Positions 27,862 to 36,770 are shown, counted from the stretch's first letter. The stretch: DNA of 64,000 nucleotides from Lachnospiraceae bacterium (GCA_017553035.1 JAFZNE010000092.1:52460-116459); one strand, 5' to 3'. The notes: a model not told the origin generated them from the letters alone. Program-made: numbers and translations.

Positions 27862-28953
27862 TCAGCCTAATTGAATGATCCCCCTTGTCTCCAACTCATT
27901 AAGGACTATAAGGCCGATCAGCAATACAAGCGCCGCAATGAGTGCCAAGGTAAAAACCTTTCCCTTCTTCTCACGGTTTTTGAAAATACCGCACAGATGC
28001 TCCCATCTTCCGTTTCTTCTTGCGATAAATCTCAGAAGCATAAAAGCGAGAAAACACCCTACTCCTGCAGGAAGCAGATATACCATGACGGTACCGAGGA
28101 TCGCCTGTGTGGACAGTCCGCCTGAGGCCTGGGCCATGATCGAATCCATCGTATTATTTTCCGAACCCATTATCTCCCTTACCATGTCCATCGTCCGGGT
28201 ATCTCCGGCCGCCTGAGCTTCTTCAAACGTTTCCTTCAATGAATTGATCAGTTTCGGGAGCAGATAGACCAGTGTCGTCGAAAATGCATTGATCATACAA
28301 TGCACGATCATGCTGGAAAATACCGAGTCCGTAGCCTCGACGATAAGTGCAAACACGATCCCGAGGACTATGGCATAAGTTATCTGATTGAGATTCCCGT
28401 GAAGTATTCCGAACAATCCACCGCTGAGGATAACAGCCCACAAAGGATTGACTTTGCGGTATGTGCTCAGGAATACGCCTCTGTAAGTAAGTTCCTCACA
28501 GAACGCGGGCAGTATTGCTACAACGACCAGTGCCAGCGGATAAGGTATCTGTTCGCTGAGACCGCCGATAACACCGCTGATCTCATTACTCGAATACAGC
28601 ATTGATATCGAGTTCAGTAATCCGAGTAAAGGGAAGATACAGATATATATCACAAGGCACAGCAGAATGTTGGATATCCTGATCTTCTTGAATCTGCAGG
28701 GTTCTGCCGAACGCTTGAAGAATATGAGCCACACGAGAACAGGGAGGATATAGACAGCCTGTGAAACTAACAGCAGCATAGTATAGCTTCCCCGTATCAG
28801 TTTGCTGAGACCAAAAAAAGCAATTATCTGCGGCAGTACCACCATTATCAAAAATACTATATTTACTGCTTTAACATCCCGCTGAGCAGTGTTATCGGGA
28901 GTAATCCCGGCAGAAAGCTTTGTGGGTTCATAATAGTTTTCATTATTATCCAT
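27862..28953 (-). CDS. CPBP-family intramembrane metalloprotease
   Basis: This 363-residue membrane protein has about eight hydrophobic helices. It contains the CPBP (CAAX protease and bacteriocin-processing) motifs: EELTYRG on one helix and FGILHGN on the next, with a later N/H-containing helix (MIVHCMINAFS). Bacterial members are implicated in processing peptides and in bacteriocin self-immunity. The insertion between the motifs and the last helix (about residues 240-290) is hydrophilic and Glu/Met-rich. It is divergent from cvfB and not in an evident operon, so the substrate is unknown. Confidence 0.88.
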   Translation of the reverse strand: MDNNENYYEPTKLSAGITPDNTAQRDVKAVNIVFLIMVVLPQIIAFFGLSKLIRGSYTMLLLVSQAVYILPVLVWLIFFKRSAEPCRFKKIRISNILLCLVIYICIFPLLGLLNSISMLYSSNEISGVIGGLSEQIPYPLALVVVAILPAFCEELTYRGVFLSTYRKVNPLWAVILSGGLFGILHGNLNQITYAIVLGIVFALIVEATDSVFSSMIVHCMINAFSTTLVYLLPKLINSLKETFEEAQAAGDTRTMDMVREIMGSENNTMDSIMAQASGGLSTQAILGTVMVYLLPAGVGCFLAFMLLRFIARRNGRWEHLCGIFKNREKKGKVFTLALIAALVLLIGLIVLNELETRGIIQLG

Positions 28954-29118
28954 GCAAATAACACCTCCTTTTTACATGATCATTTACATGATACACCTTT
29001 TCTTACCCCGGTGCAATTTTTTCTGTAGTTTTGTCCTCATTTATGATATTATATAGTTACTGATCAAACTAAGGGAGTTTGGTTAGCTGCTCATTTCATT
29101 AGCATCATGGAGATTATT

Positions 29119-30027
29119 ATGATTCAGCTTGGAAAAGTACAGACACTGGAAGTATTAAGACTAACATCGATCGGCGCATACATCGGGGAACCCGCCGATC
29201 CTCTTGCGGTGTTCGCGGGCAAGCCCTCCGCCAATCCCTCGAGTCTGACGGATATCAAGGATGTGCTCCTTCCGGCAAATGAGATAAAGAAGCCTCTTCA
29301 GGCCGGTGATACCGTCAGAGCATTTATTTACCTCGATTCACAGGATCGTCCGATCGCTTCGCTGAAGGATCCGGTGCTCACCATCGGTACTATCGCCTCG
29401 TTGGAAGTCCGTGATGTAAATAAAATGGGAGCTTTCCTCGAATGGGGTTATCCCAAACAGCTGTTTCTGCCGTATAAAGAGCAGACTGTCCGTCCCAAAC
29501 CGGGCGATCACGTTCTCGTAACTTTATATGTCGACCGTTCGGGCCGCCTGTGCGCTACGATGAAATTATATCATCATCTGCGTCTTGATTCTCCGTATAA
29601 AGCTTCCGACCGTGTACACGGCACCGTTTATGAAACCGACGGAAGACATGGCGCGTATGTTGCCGTAGATAACCTGTTCTCCGGAATGATACCGGTCAAA
29701 GAACTGATAAAGGAGGTCAATGTCGGTGACAGCCTGTCTTTACGTGTAAGCCGTGTCCTGGATGACGGCAAGCTGGAATTGAGTATGCGTGAACCCGGAT
29801 ATCTGCAGATACATATCGATTGTGACGCTATTATCGAAGAATTGAAAAAAAGTCCTTCGGGCTTCCTTCCGTACAACGACGCCAGCGGTGCCGCCACGAT
29901 CAAAGAGCGTTTCAGCATGTCCAAAAATTCTTTCAAACGGGCAATAGGCCATTTGATGAAGGAAAATAAGATCGAGATCACCGAAAAAGGTATACGCCTA
30001 AATAAAAAGACGGAAAAGGAAGGCTAA
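29119..30027 (+). CDS. cvfB: S1-domain RNA-binding protein, CvfB type
   Basis: This 302-residue protein has the CvfB layout of three S1-like barrels: residues ~1-65, ~70-135 and ~145-215 (ending in LELSMRE). A C-terminal winged-helix-like segment (FSMSKNSFKRAIGHLMKENKI) follows. Members bind RNA and affect virulence-factor expression in Staphylococcus. The start at 29119 is chosen because GGAG lies 6 bases upstream; an earlier ATG at 29107 has no ribosome binding site. It is a single plus-strand gene ended by a bidirectional terminator. Confidence 0.88.
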   Translation: MIQLGKVQTLEVLRLTSIGAYIGEPADPLAVFAGKPSANPSSLTDIKDVLLPANEIKKPLQAGDTVRAFIYLDSQDRPIASLKDPVLTIGTIASLEVRDVNKMGAFLEWGYPKQLFLPYKEQTVRPKPGDHVLVTLYVDRSGRLCATMKLYHHLRLDSPYKASDRVHGTVYETDGRHGAYVAVDNLFSGMIPVKELIKEVNVGDSLSLRVSRVLDDGKLELSMREPGYLQIHIDCDAIIEELKKSPSGFLPYNDASGAATIKERFSMSKNSFKRAIGHLMKENKIEITEKGIRLNKKTEKEG

Positions 30028-30066
30028 ATAAGAAGGCTGTCATCCCTGAATATTTGCAAAAAATAA

Positions 30067-30102
30067 AAAGCTTCTTCGGATACTGAGCTCCGAAGAAGCT
30101 TT
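30067..30102. terminator. Bidirectional terminator between cvfB and the cheY-like gene
   Basis: Perfect 14-base arms (30067-30080 and 30089-30102, AAAGCTTCTTCGGA and its complement) enclose an 8-base loop. Plus-strand AATTTTTT and minus-strand TTATTTTTT follow, so it can end both convergent units. Confidence 0.93.
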
Positions 30103-30132
30103 AATTTTTTACTGTATTGTTACTGTCCGGTA

Positions 30133-30498
30133 TTACCCTTCCTCAAATTCTTCATCAAGGATCTTGAGCAGCTGTTCGGCCTCGATAGGCTTGGCAACAA
30201 GATGCTTCAGGCCTATCGCCTGGATCTCCTCAAAGGTATCCTGATCACACAGTGAACTGAGCATGACTATCTTCTGGTCGGGATTATCCTTTAATATCTC
30301 CGCAGCCGCCTCAATACCGTCAATACCGGGCATGATGATATCCATCGTAATAATATCGGGTTTGAGATCTCTGGCCATGACGATCCCGTCTTCACCGTTC
30401 TTGGCGCAGCCGGCTACTTCGTAATCATGATCGGTAACTATATCTGTAATCTCACGTGCGATAAAAGGCGAGTCATCTACAATCAATATTGTCTTCAT
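30133..30498 (-). CDS. Second CheY-like single-domain response regulator
   Basis: This 121-residue receiver has D8, D9 and phospho-acceptor D53 with the switch residues in VMLSS and VAKPI (K near 103). It lacks an output domain. It is the last gene of the mbl-flagellar run and follows the CheX-like gene by 3 bases. This pairing suggests that the CheX-like protein is its phosphatase. It is about 40 percent identical by eye to the CheY at 1123. It could be the chemotaxis regulator or serve a separate relay. Confidence 0.9.
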   Translation of the reverse strand: MKTILIVDDSPFIAREITDIVTDHDYEVAGCAKNGEDGIVMARDLKPDIITMDIIMPGIDGIEAAAEILKDNPDQKIVMLSSLCDQDTFEEIQAIGLKHLVAKPIEAEQLLKILDEEFEEG

Positions 30499-30501
30499 AT
30501 G

Positions 30502-31005
30502 TTATTCCTCCTTGGCCGATTCCTGAAGCTGCGAATAATCAGGCAGAACATCGTATTTGATAATGATCCGGACTTCTCCGTATTCCCCGGTCATTCCGGC
30601 GCTGACCGAATTGCCGTAAACGGTATCGGCGGTATCGGTATATGTACCCTTGAGCAGTACCGGGATGACAAATCTTGAAGGATGCCCGGTCCTGTTATTG
30701 ATGTCCGAAATAAACCTGCCGAAAAATATATTTACAAACTCCAGAAAATATGCTTCCCTTTCCTCCTTTGACAGTTCCCGTCCGTTACTCATCCGGTCGA
30801 CTATCAGTTCGGCAAATCTGTCGGGAAGCGTCATAACCACCTTCGACATGAAATGCCCTCTGGACATCACGACCACAGAAACGGGATCTTCAATGTTGAC
30901 CGGCACGGAAGTCGCATCTGTCAGTTTAATACCCGTAAGTTGTTCAGTCACGGAAATACAAATCGAAGATACTATTTCTTTGACTGTTGAATCACTGATT
31001 TTGAT
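30502..31005 (-). CDS. CheX-like chemotaxis phosphatase, probable AUC start
   Basis: The protein resembles CheX/CheC-type CheY-P phosphatases, with the ExxN catalytic motif as EFVN in LEFVNIFFGRF. The only standard start in frame is a GTG at 30951 with no ribosome binding site, giving 149 residues. A strong AGGAGG lies at about 31015-31020. Nine bases after it the frame has ATC (31003-31005), which would give 167 residues and restore an N-terminal helix expected in this fold. No ATG, GTG or TTG occurs between. I therefore annotate an AUC start, with the shorter form as the alternative. It sits directly before a CheY-like gene. Confidence 0.7.
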   Translation of the reverse strand: MKISDSTVKEIVSSICISVTEQLTGIKLTDATSVPVNIEDPVSVVVMSRGHFMSKVVMTLPDRFAELIVDRMSNGRELSKEEREAYFLEFVNIFFGRFISDINNRTGHPSRFVIPVLLKGTYTDTADTVYGNSVSAGMTGEYGEVRIIIKYDVLPDYSQLQESAKEE

Positions 31006-31070
31006 GGCTCTGTACCTCCTTTCGGGATTACCGGAAGCTTCCCGGCCGTTTTTGAAGCTGCAGATGTGCC

Positions 31071-31484
31071 TTAATTATCAAGGAATCTCATCTTGGCGGA
31101 GGCATCACGTTTCTTCTCCTCAACAACAGGCTTGGGCCTGTTGGCTTCGAGGATTCCGTTCATGTCATTCGCTACTTTGTTCTTGCAATTAGCGCAGAAA
31201 CGTCCCGTCAGAATGCTCGCACCGCAGTTTTCACATTCAAGCCCGACTCCCGAGCCCTCGGCGAACGTAAGTCTCTCTTCCCTTACCCACTGCTTGATGA
31301 CCTTGACAGCTACTTCGGTATCGTCGGAAACCTGCTGAATATTTGCTCCGGGGTTGTCCCTGATATATTCTTTAACTATCTGAAATTTCTCCTCCAGTGC
31401 TTTCATGCAGGCAGGGCACATCGGCGTAGTGCGGCCGAGATAATTGTAAAGTTTCCCACAGCTTCTACATGTTCTGACTTCCAT
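31071..31484 (-). CDS. Flagellar-operon protein YvyF/TIGR03826-like
   Basis: This 137-residue cytosolic protein begins with a CxxC zinc-type motif (CRSCGKLYN) and a second pair (CPAC). A MerR-like helix-turn-helix follows (NIQQVSDDTEVAVKVIKQWVRE), then a further CENC...CANC zinc ribbon near residues 83-100. This matches the flagellar protein family found in Firmicutes flagellar loci next to comF. In Bacillus the gene lies between comFC and flgM. Here it follows comF by 27 bases. Its precise role in flagellar regulation is not settled. Confidence 0.85.
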   Translation of the reverse strand: MEVRTCRSCGKLYNYLGRTTPMCPACMKALEEKFQIVKEYIRDNPGANIQQVSDDTEVAVKVIKQWVREERLTFAEGSGVGLECENCGASILTGRFCANCKNKVANDMNGILEANRPKPVVEEKKRDASAKMRFLDN

Positions 31485-31511
31485 AAATAATACCTCCTTA
31501 GATTATGTGTC

Positions 31512-32234
31512 TCAGATATTTCCTCCGGCTGCTATACTTAAGATCCCTACCTGGCACACACCTGCGTCCAGTAAAGCCCTGGTACAGCCTTCCATGGTTG
31601 AACCGGTGGTATATATGTCATCCACAAGCATCACCCTGCGGAATGATCCTATAATGTATTCCTTCTCATATCTGTCGGTATCGCAAATAAATGCATTTTC
31701 GAGATTGGCACCGCGGCTTTCGGCTCCGAGCTGCTTCTGGGCACGGGTTTTCTTTCTGCGGAGCAGCAGATCGTTCACTACCCTTATTCCAAGCTTGTTG
31801 CCGATACCTTCGGCAAGTATCTCGGCCTGATTGTATCCCCTGTATGCACGTTTGCTGCGATGTATCGGAACAGGCACCAGAATATCCGGACAAAATCCGG
31901 TTATATCATCCGAATGGAGCCTTAATGTCTCAGAGATATAGTAATCTGCATTTTCACGCCAGCCGTTGAATTTGAAGTCACTCATCGAGCGTTTCATCCG
32001 ACCGTCATACTCGAATACCGAAATACCGAAGCTATAGCTGTGTGCCTTGGAAGCACACTCGTCACAGTACTCCGTCCCTTCCGCAACATGCCTTCCGCAC
32101 TTGCAGCAGTATGGCGGAGCGATCAGTTTAAATGCTTTCCCGCATTCGGGGCATATCAGAGCATCCGGTGCTGTCACGCCCCTGCAAGACGGGCATCTTC
32201 TCGGGTATACAGCCCGCAAAGCCACACCTCTCAA
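31512..32234 (-). CDS. comFC: ComF-family phosphoribosyltransferase-like protein
   Basis: This 240-residue protein has an N-terminal zinc ribbon (CPSC, CPEC, CCKC, CDEC). A C-terminal type I phosphoribosyltransferase fold follows, with the PRPP-binding motif VMLVDDIYTTGST near residues 200-212. The start is TTG at 32234, six bases after AGGAGG. ComFC proteins assist DNA uptake or other DNA transactions, but this window shows no other competence genes. It lies between recD2 and the YvyF-type gene. Confidence 0.9.
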   Translation of the reverse strand: MRGVALRAVYPRRCPSCRGVTAPDALICPECGKAFKLIAPPYCCKCGRHVAEGTEYCDECASKAHSYSFGISVFEYDGRMKRSMSDFKFNGWRENADYYISETLRLHSDDITGFCPDILVPVPIHRSKRAYRGYNQAEILAEGIGNKLGIRVVNDLLLRRKKTRAQKQLGAESRGANLENAFICDTDRYEKEYIIGSFRRVMLVDDIYTTGSTMEGCTRALLDAGVCQVGILSIAAGGNI

Positions 32235-32294
32235 ATATATCCTCCTTTATATTAGCATAACTTATCAAAAAAGAACAGCTTTTTTCAATTTTTG

Positions 32295-34547
32295 CTACAT
32301 TTTTTTATGATCTCTTTCCGATATTTCACGCAGTCTTTCTTCCAATCCCGTATATCGTTTCTGTTCGTTGTTGTTATCGATCATTTTACGTATGATCTCC
32401 TCCGAGCCTACGATCACCACGCATTTACGGGCCCGTGTTACCGCAGTATACAAAAGATTTCTGTTAAACAACATCATAGGTCCGCCAAGAAGCGGCAATA
32501 CAACAGCCGGGTATTCGCTTCCCTGCGATTTATGGATCGTTACCGCATATGCAGGTTCGAGCTCCTCAAGCATGCTGAAAGGATAGTCGACCATACGGTC
32601 ATCATCAAAACGTATGGTCATCATTTCGGCAAATGTATTTATATTTTCGATAATACCGCAATCGCCGTTGAAAATACCGTTTCCGCTGTCGATCAGGAAT
32701 CCCTTTTTACTTCTGATCTCCCATTCGATCTGGTAATTATTTTTGATCTGCATTACCTTGTCGCCCTCGCGGAAAATGATGTTGCGGAATTCCTTTTCAC
32801 GTTTTCCGGGTGTCGGAGGATTGAGGCTTTCCTGCAATATCTCATTTAATCTGGCAACCCCGAGCTCTCCTTTACGCATGGGAGTCAGTACCTGGATGTC
32901 CGACGGCTGCGCTCCCACATAGCCCGGAAGCTTATCCTTCACAAGTCCTATCATCGCGGAGGTCACCGAGTCCGCATCATTTCTCCGAAGGCAGAAGAAG
33001 TCGCGGCTCTTGTTGTTCAGGACCGGATATTCTCCGTCATTGATCTTATGTGCATTTACGACAATGTCGCTGAGCGCGGCCTGTCTGAAAATGGTGTTCA
33101 GCCGGATAACGCTGAAAATATCCGAATCAATTATGCATTTTAATACACTTCCGGGTCCGACGCTGGGCAGCTGGTTGACGTCTCCGACCATGATCAGCCG
33201 CATACCGATGCTCATCGCCTTCAGAAGCGCATTCATCAGGGAAATATCGACCATGGACATTTCATCGATTATCACCACATCTGCCTCGAGCGGATTTTCA
33301 TCGTTTCTCGCAAATGAGAACTTGCCTGATGCGAGTCCGTCATCCGTATCCGAGGCGGGTTTGAGTTCAAGAAGACGATGGATCGTCGAAGCGGTACGTC
33401 CCGTTGTTTCGTAGATCCTCTTGGCCGCGCGTCCCGTCGGTGCCGCAAGGAGAATATCCATTCCTTCTGATTCGAAATAATGGATTATCGCATTGATCGT
33501 AGTGGTCTTGCCTGTTCCCGGACCGCCCGTCAGGACAAGGACTCCGCAGGCAGCGGCTTCCTTTACTGCCTTTTTCTGAAGCTCATCGAGTTTCAGTTCC
33601 ATGTCTTGCTCGATAGCTTCGATGCTCCTGTCAAGCCAGCTTTCGCTTACATTCTTTCTGATATTGAGATCATTGAGCATCCTTGCGCAGTTCATTTCCA
33701 TAAAATAATAAACGGAGCTGTAAATGACCTTTTCGCCATCCGAAGTAAGCGACAATATGATCTTCTTTTCGATCAGCAGCCTGTCTATCTGACGTTCGAT
33801 CTCTTCAGTACTTACTCCGAGGATCTGTGATGCGTTGCGCAGCAGGATCTCTTCGGGCAGACACGTGTGACCGTTTCCTCCCGCTTCAGCCAGAGTATAC
33901 GCTATCCCGGCTCTGATACGGTATTCCGAGTTACCGGCAATACCAACACGTGCAGCGATCGCATCAGCAGTCTTGAAACCTACGCCGCTGATAGTCTCCG
34001 CAAGTTTGTAGGGATTGGTCTCGATCAGCTCGTACATAGCCTGACCGTACTGTTTATAGATTTTGACGGAAAGATTCGGAGTAATGCCATATTGCTGAAG
34101 AAACATCATAGATCTTCTCTGTTCCTTCAGCTCATCGAATTGTTCGGCGATCGAGCGGGCGATACGTTCGCTGATGCCTTTGATTGAAATGAGTTTTTCG
34201 GGCTCCGTATCGATAACGTTGAAAGTATCGTCTCCGAAAGCCTTTACGATCCTTGCCGCGAGTGCTTTTCCGATCCCTTTGATCGCACCCGACCCAAGAT
34301 AAATTTCCATTGCGGCCGCATCCTCAGGTTCGGAAATACGGCAGCTTTTTACCGAAAACTGTTCTCCGTATGCGGGATGCCTGGTTTTCTCTCCTTCAAG
34401 CTCCACATACTCCCCTTCACTGACATACGGGATCACTCCGACGCAGGTCAGGGTATCCTTCTTCCCCTGCACCGACAATTCCAGTACCGTAAAGCCGTTG
34501 TCGGTATTACAGAATGTTATTCTGTCTATACACCCCTTAATGATCAT
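32295..34547 (-). CDS. recD2: RecD2-type DNA helicase
   Basis: This 750-residue protein has an N-terminal OB-like region, tandem helix-hairpin-helix motifs near 90-200 (IKGISERIARSIAEQF) and a superfamily 1B helicase core with Walker A GGPGTGKTT near residue 340. The last motif, VTIHKSQGSEYP, is typical of RecD. Such proteins act without RecBC partners in replication-fork and mismatch-related repair; here AddAB is the recombination nuclease. The ribosome binding site is weak (GTGAG). It lies 33 bases after flgJ. Confidence 0.94.
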   Translation of the reverse strand: MIIKGCIDRITFCNTDNGFTVLELSVQGKKDTLTCVGVIPYVSEGEYVELEGEKTRHPAYGEQFSVKSCRISEPEDAAAMEIYLGSGAIKGIGKALAARIVKAFGDDTFNVIDTEPEKLISIKGISERIARSIAEQFDELKEQRRSMMFLQQYGITPNLSVKIYKQYGQAMYELIETNPYKLAETISGVGFKTADAIAARVGIAGNSEYRIRAGIAYTLAEAGGNGHTCLPEEILLRNASQILGVSTEEIERQIDRLLIEKKIILSLTSDGEKVIYSSVYYFMEMNCARMLNDLNIRKNVSESWLDRSIEAIEQDMELKLDELQKKAVKEAAACGVLVLTGGPGTGKTTTINAIIHYFESEGMDILLAAPTGRAAKRIYETTGRTASTIHRLLELKPASDTDDGLASGKFSFARNDENPLEADVVIIDEMSMVDISLMNALLKAMSIGMRLIMVGDVNQLPSVGPGSVLKCIIDSDIFSVIRLNTIFRQAALSDIVVNAHKINDGEYPVLNNKSRDFFCLRRNDADSVTSAMIGLVKDKLPGYVGAQPSDIQVLTPMRKGELGVARLNEILQESLNPPTPGKREKEFRNIIFREGDKVMQIKNNYQIEWEIRSKKGFLIDSGNGIFNGDCGIIENINTFAEMMTIRFDDDRMVDYPFSMLEELEPAYAVTIHKSQGSEYPAVVLPLLGGPMMLFNRNLLYTAVTRARKCVVIVGSEEIIRKMIDNNNEQKRYTGLEERLREISERDHKKM

Positions 34548-34580
34548 ACTTTAACACTCACAATAACCAATAACCGGCCA

Positions 34581-34949
34581 TCATTTGACGGTCGGTTTTG
34601 AATAGTCCCTTTTCATTGCTTCATACAGCTGCTTGGCAAGACCTATTTCTCCGTTTTCCACGATCTGGTTGGAATACTCTTCATAGAGTCTGCTCTTAAA
34701 CAGGCTGAGATATTTGTTCTCGTTCTCTTCACTGGGAACGACGGCCTCCTTGACCTTGGTCATCACCTGCTCGACCAGATAAGCCTCAAAGCTCTTACAA
34801 GCCTGCATCAGCTCTTCGTCGGTAGCATTATCAAGGTTCTTGAGATTGCTGAGCGTGCTCTCGACGTTCGCCGCTTTGGATGACGAGGTGCGGGAAGCGT
34901 TCAGATTCTCCATAACGGAGTTGATGTCGGAATTGAATGAAATAGCCAT
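34581..34949 (-). CDS. flgJ: FlgJ-type rod-binding protein
   Basis: This 122-residue protein matches the N-terminal rod-binding domain of FlgJ (ACKSFEAYLVEQVMTKV, then YEEYSNQIVENGEIGLAKQLYEAM). The muramidase domain of proteobacterial FlgJ is absent, as is usual in Firmicutes. It helps assemble the flagellar rod at the cell wall. AAAGGA lies 6 bases before the ATG. Its 5' region carries a tandem duplication that includes a second copy of its ribosome binding site. Confidence 0.9.
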   Translation of the reverse strand: MAISFNSDINSVMENLNASRTSSSKAANVESTLSNLKNLDNATDEELMQACKSFEAYLVEQVMTKVKEAVVPSEENENKYLSLFKSRLYEEYSNQIVENGEIGLAKQLYEAMKRDYSKPTVK

Positions 34950-34964
34950 ATGTTTCCTTTCTTA

Positions 34965-35042
34965 CACATCGCACCTCGCGAATCAGAGATTCGCTCGATA
35001 TGTTTCCTGCACATCGCACCTCGCGAATCAGAGATTCGCTCG
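34965..35042. repeat. Tandem 33-bp direct repeat in the flgJ leader
   Basis: The 33-base unit at 34965-34997 recurs without mismatch at 35010-35042. Each unit contains a small hairpin (GCGAATC/GATTCGC). Each copy is accompanied by ATATGTTTCC (34948-34957 and 34998-35007), the reverse complement of the flgJ ribosome binding site and start region. The ATG is changed to ATC in the second copy. It looks like a recent tandem duplication. Confidence 0.9.
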
Positions 35043-35044
35043 GT

Positions 35045-35128
35045 CGCGCGGCGTTCGCCGCACGACCTACTGCAAGTTTCATGCGCATCCGCTCAAGCTA
35101 GCTTGGCGGATGTGCACAAAACTTGCAG
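35045..35128. repeat. Hairpin-rich intergenic element between flgG and flgJ
   Basis: A GC-rich palindrome at about 35045-35064 is followed by a long imperfect hairpin (35070-35100 with 35101-35128, arms of about 28 bases). The outer end GCGCATGAAACTTG (reverse complement of 35073-35086) resembles GCGCATGAAACCTG at 56908-56921. The flanks 35010-35020 and 35131-35138 form a further outer inverted repeat around CACATCG. No T-run follows, so it is not a standard terminator. Confidence 0.7.
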
Positions 35129-35146
35129 GTACGATGTGTGGCTCAC

Positions 35147-35968
35147 TTATGATCGGAGGTTGTTAGCCTGCTGCAGCATCTCATCCGATGCCTGGATTAC
35201 TTTTGAGTTCATTTCGTAGGCACGCTGGGTTACGATCAGGTTAACGATCTCGTCAGCGGTCTGGACGTTGGATCCTTCAAGATAATTGGAATGTATCTTG
35301 CTGGTAAGGATCATCGTGTCCTCGCCTTCTATTCTCGGCTGGCCCGAGTTGGCCGTTTCAGTATAATAAGTTCCGGATATCTTCTTAAGGCCTTCGGGAT
35401 TGTTGAACTGTGCAAGCCCTATCTGGATACCCATCATCTGTATGGAACCGTTGGCGTCGGGATACATGAAGTTGCCGTATTCATCCGTCTGGAGCTGATT
35501 AAGATCGATCTCCTGGGGATCGAATTTGATCGGTTCTCCGTCCGAACCGAGAACATTGTATCCTTCTGCGGTAGCCAGTGCCACGCCGCCGTCGGTGTCC
35601 ATAGACAGCTTGAACGAACCGTTTCTGGTATAGGCTATTTCACCGCCCGGCATACCGATCCTGAAGAATCCTTCGCCTTCGATGGCGAAATCGTATGCAT
35701 TACCGGTCTCAAGCATAGCGCCCTGAACAAAACGCGTGGTAAGTCCAGAAACCCTTACTCCGAGTCCGACCTGGGCAACGGTAGGTTTGGGATCGCCGTT
35801 GTTATCGGTCTGCTTGCGCTGAAGCTTCTGATAGAGCAGCGTCGAAAATTCAGTTGTCTGTTTTTTATATCCGGAAGTGTTTACATTTGCAAGATTGTTT
35901 GCTAAATTGTCAAGACTGGTCTGCTGGGCTATCATGCCCGAAGCGCCCGTCCACAAAGATCTGAGCAT
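35147..35968 (-). CDS. flgG: Flagellar distal rod/hook-basal body protein FlgG
   Basis: This 273-residue protein has the rod-hook N-terminal signature (MLRSLWTGASGM, then NNLANVNTSGYKK). The C-terminal signature is SNVQTADEIVNLIVTQRAYEMNSKVIQASDEML, typical of FlgG. The central part is of normal size. In position it corresponds to Bacillus FlhP, downstream of mbl and a FlgF/FlhO-like gene. It forms part of the flagellar rod. AGGGGG precedes the ATG. Confidence 0.93.
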   Translation of the reverse strand: MLRSLWTGASGMIAQQTSLDNLANNLANVNTSGYKKQTTEFSTLLYQKLQRKQTDNNGDPKPTVAQVGLGVRVSGLTTRFVQGAMLETGNAYDFAIEGEGFFRIGMPGGEIAYTRNGSFKLSMDTDGGVALATAEGYNVLGSDGEPIKFDPQEIDLNQLQTDEYGNFMYPDANGSIQMMGIQIGLAQFNNPEGLKKISGTYYTETANSGQPRIEGEDTMILTSKIHSNYLEGSNVQTADEIVNLIVTQRAYEMNSKVIQASDEMLQQANNLRS

Positions 35969-35996
35969 AGGATTACCCCCTTAACTGATACATTTA

Positions 35997-36770
35997 TCAA
36001 ACTTTACCCAAAGAAGATACAGCAAGTTCAATAGTCGAATCCACTGATCTGATAACCTTCTGTCCCGCTTCATATGCACGGGTGATGGCGATCAGGTTGA
36101 CCATCTCGTTAACAACCTGAACATTGGATTGTTCGGTGTATCCCTGCCTGATGATGCCTTCGGCATCCTTCTCGGTCGAACCGTCTATCGGAAGATAGTA
36201 AGTATCGCCGAATTTCTTCAGATAATCATAATCTTCGTAGTCCCTTATCAGGATCCTGTCGGTAGCCTCTCCGTCTTCATAGATCGTTCCGTCGGTATCG
36301 ATCACGACTTCATGTGAGTCGGTCGAAACCTGAACGTCTCCGTTCTCGCCCTGAAGATGGTTGCCGTCCGCATCCACGATATATCCGTCGGGCGTTTTGT
36401 GGAAGGTTCCGGTACGTGTGATAACCTGGAACTGTTCTCCCGACGTTCTGGTATAGTTGACTACAAAGAATCCGTCGCCTTCAAGCGCCAGATCATATGT
36501 ATTGCCGGTCTCACGCAGAGACCCCTGGGAATAATCGGTATAAGTTTCGCCGACTTTAACTCCGAGTCTCATCTCACCGATCTCGCGCTTCTGCCAGTTC
36601 TCCGACTTGTCACGAATCTTGATCGTCAGGAGTTTGTCGAAGCTCTGGCTTGACGCGCCCTCTTTCTTAAAGCCGACCGTAGCAGAGTTGGCCATGTTAT
36701 TCGAAATAACATCGAGCCTCTGCTGTTCGTTAAACATGCCCGTCCAGGCAGTGTATAAACTTCTGAGCAT
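35997..36770 (-). CDS. flgF: Flagellar proximal rod-type protein (FlgF/FlhO-like)
   Basis: This 257-residue protein carries the rod family N-terminus (MLRSLYTAWTGM, NNMANSATVGFKKEG) and C-terminus (EQSNVQVVNEMVNLIAITRAYEAGQKVIRSVDSTIE). It is the second FlgG-like protein in tandem with flgG, matching FlgF or Bacillus FlhO. The start at 36770 is chosen over one 12 bases upstream because GGAGG lies 5 bases before it. It lies 28 bases before flgG and about 100 bases after mbl. Confidence 0.9.
   Translation of the reverse strand: MLRSLYTAWTGMFNEQQRLDVISNNMANSATVGFKKEGASSQSFDKLLTIKIRDKSENWQKREIGEMRLGVKVGETYTDYSQGSLRETGNTYDLALEGDGFFVVNYTRTSGEQFQVITRTGTFHKTPDGYIVDADGNHLQGENGDVQVSTDSHEVVIDTDGTIYEDGEATDRILIRDYEDYDYLKKFGDTYYLPIDGSTEKDAEGIIRQGYTEQSNVQVVNEMVNLIAITRAYEAGQKVIRSVDSTIELAVSSLGKV

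Noticed and set aside
29041-29118. Sigma-A promoter for cvfB
   Set aside because: Candidate boxes such as TATTAT and TATAGT near 29047-29056 have no acceptable -35 partner at 16-18 bases.
34965-35042. Possible CRISPR array from the perfect 33-base repeats
   Set aside because: Only two copies exist, the spacer is 12 bases and no cas genes are near; the pattern is a tandem duplication of the flgJ leader.
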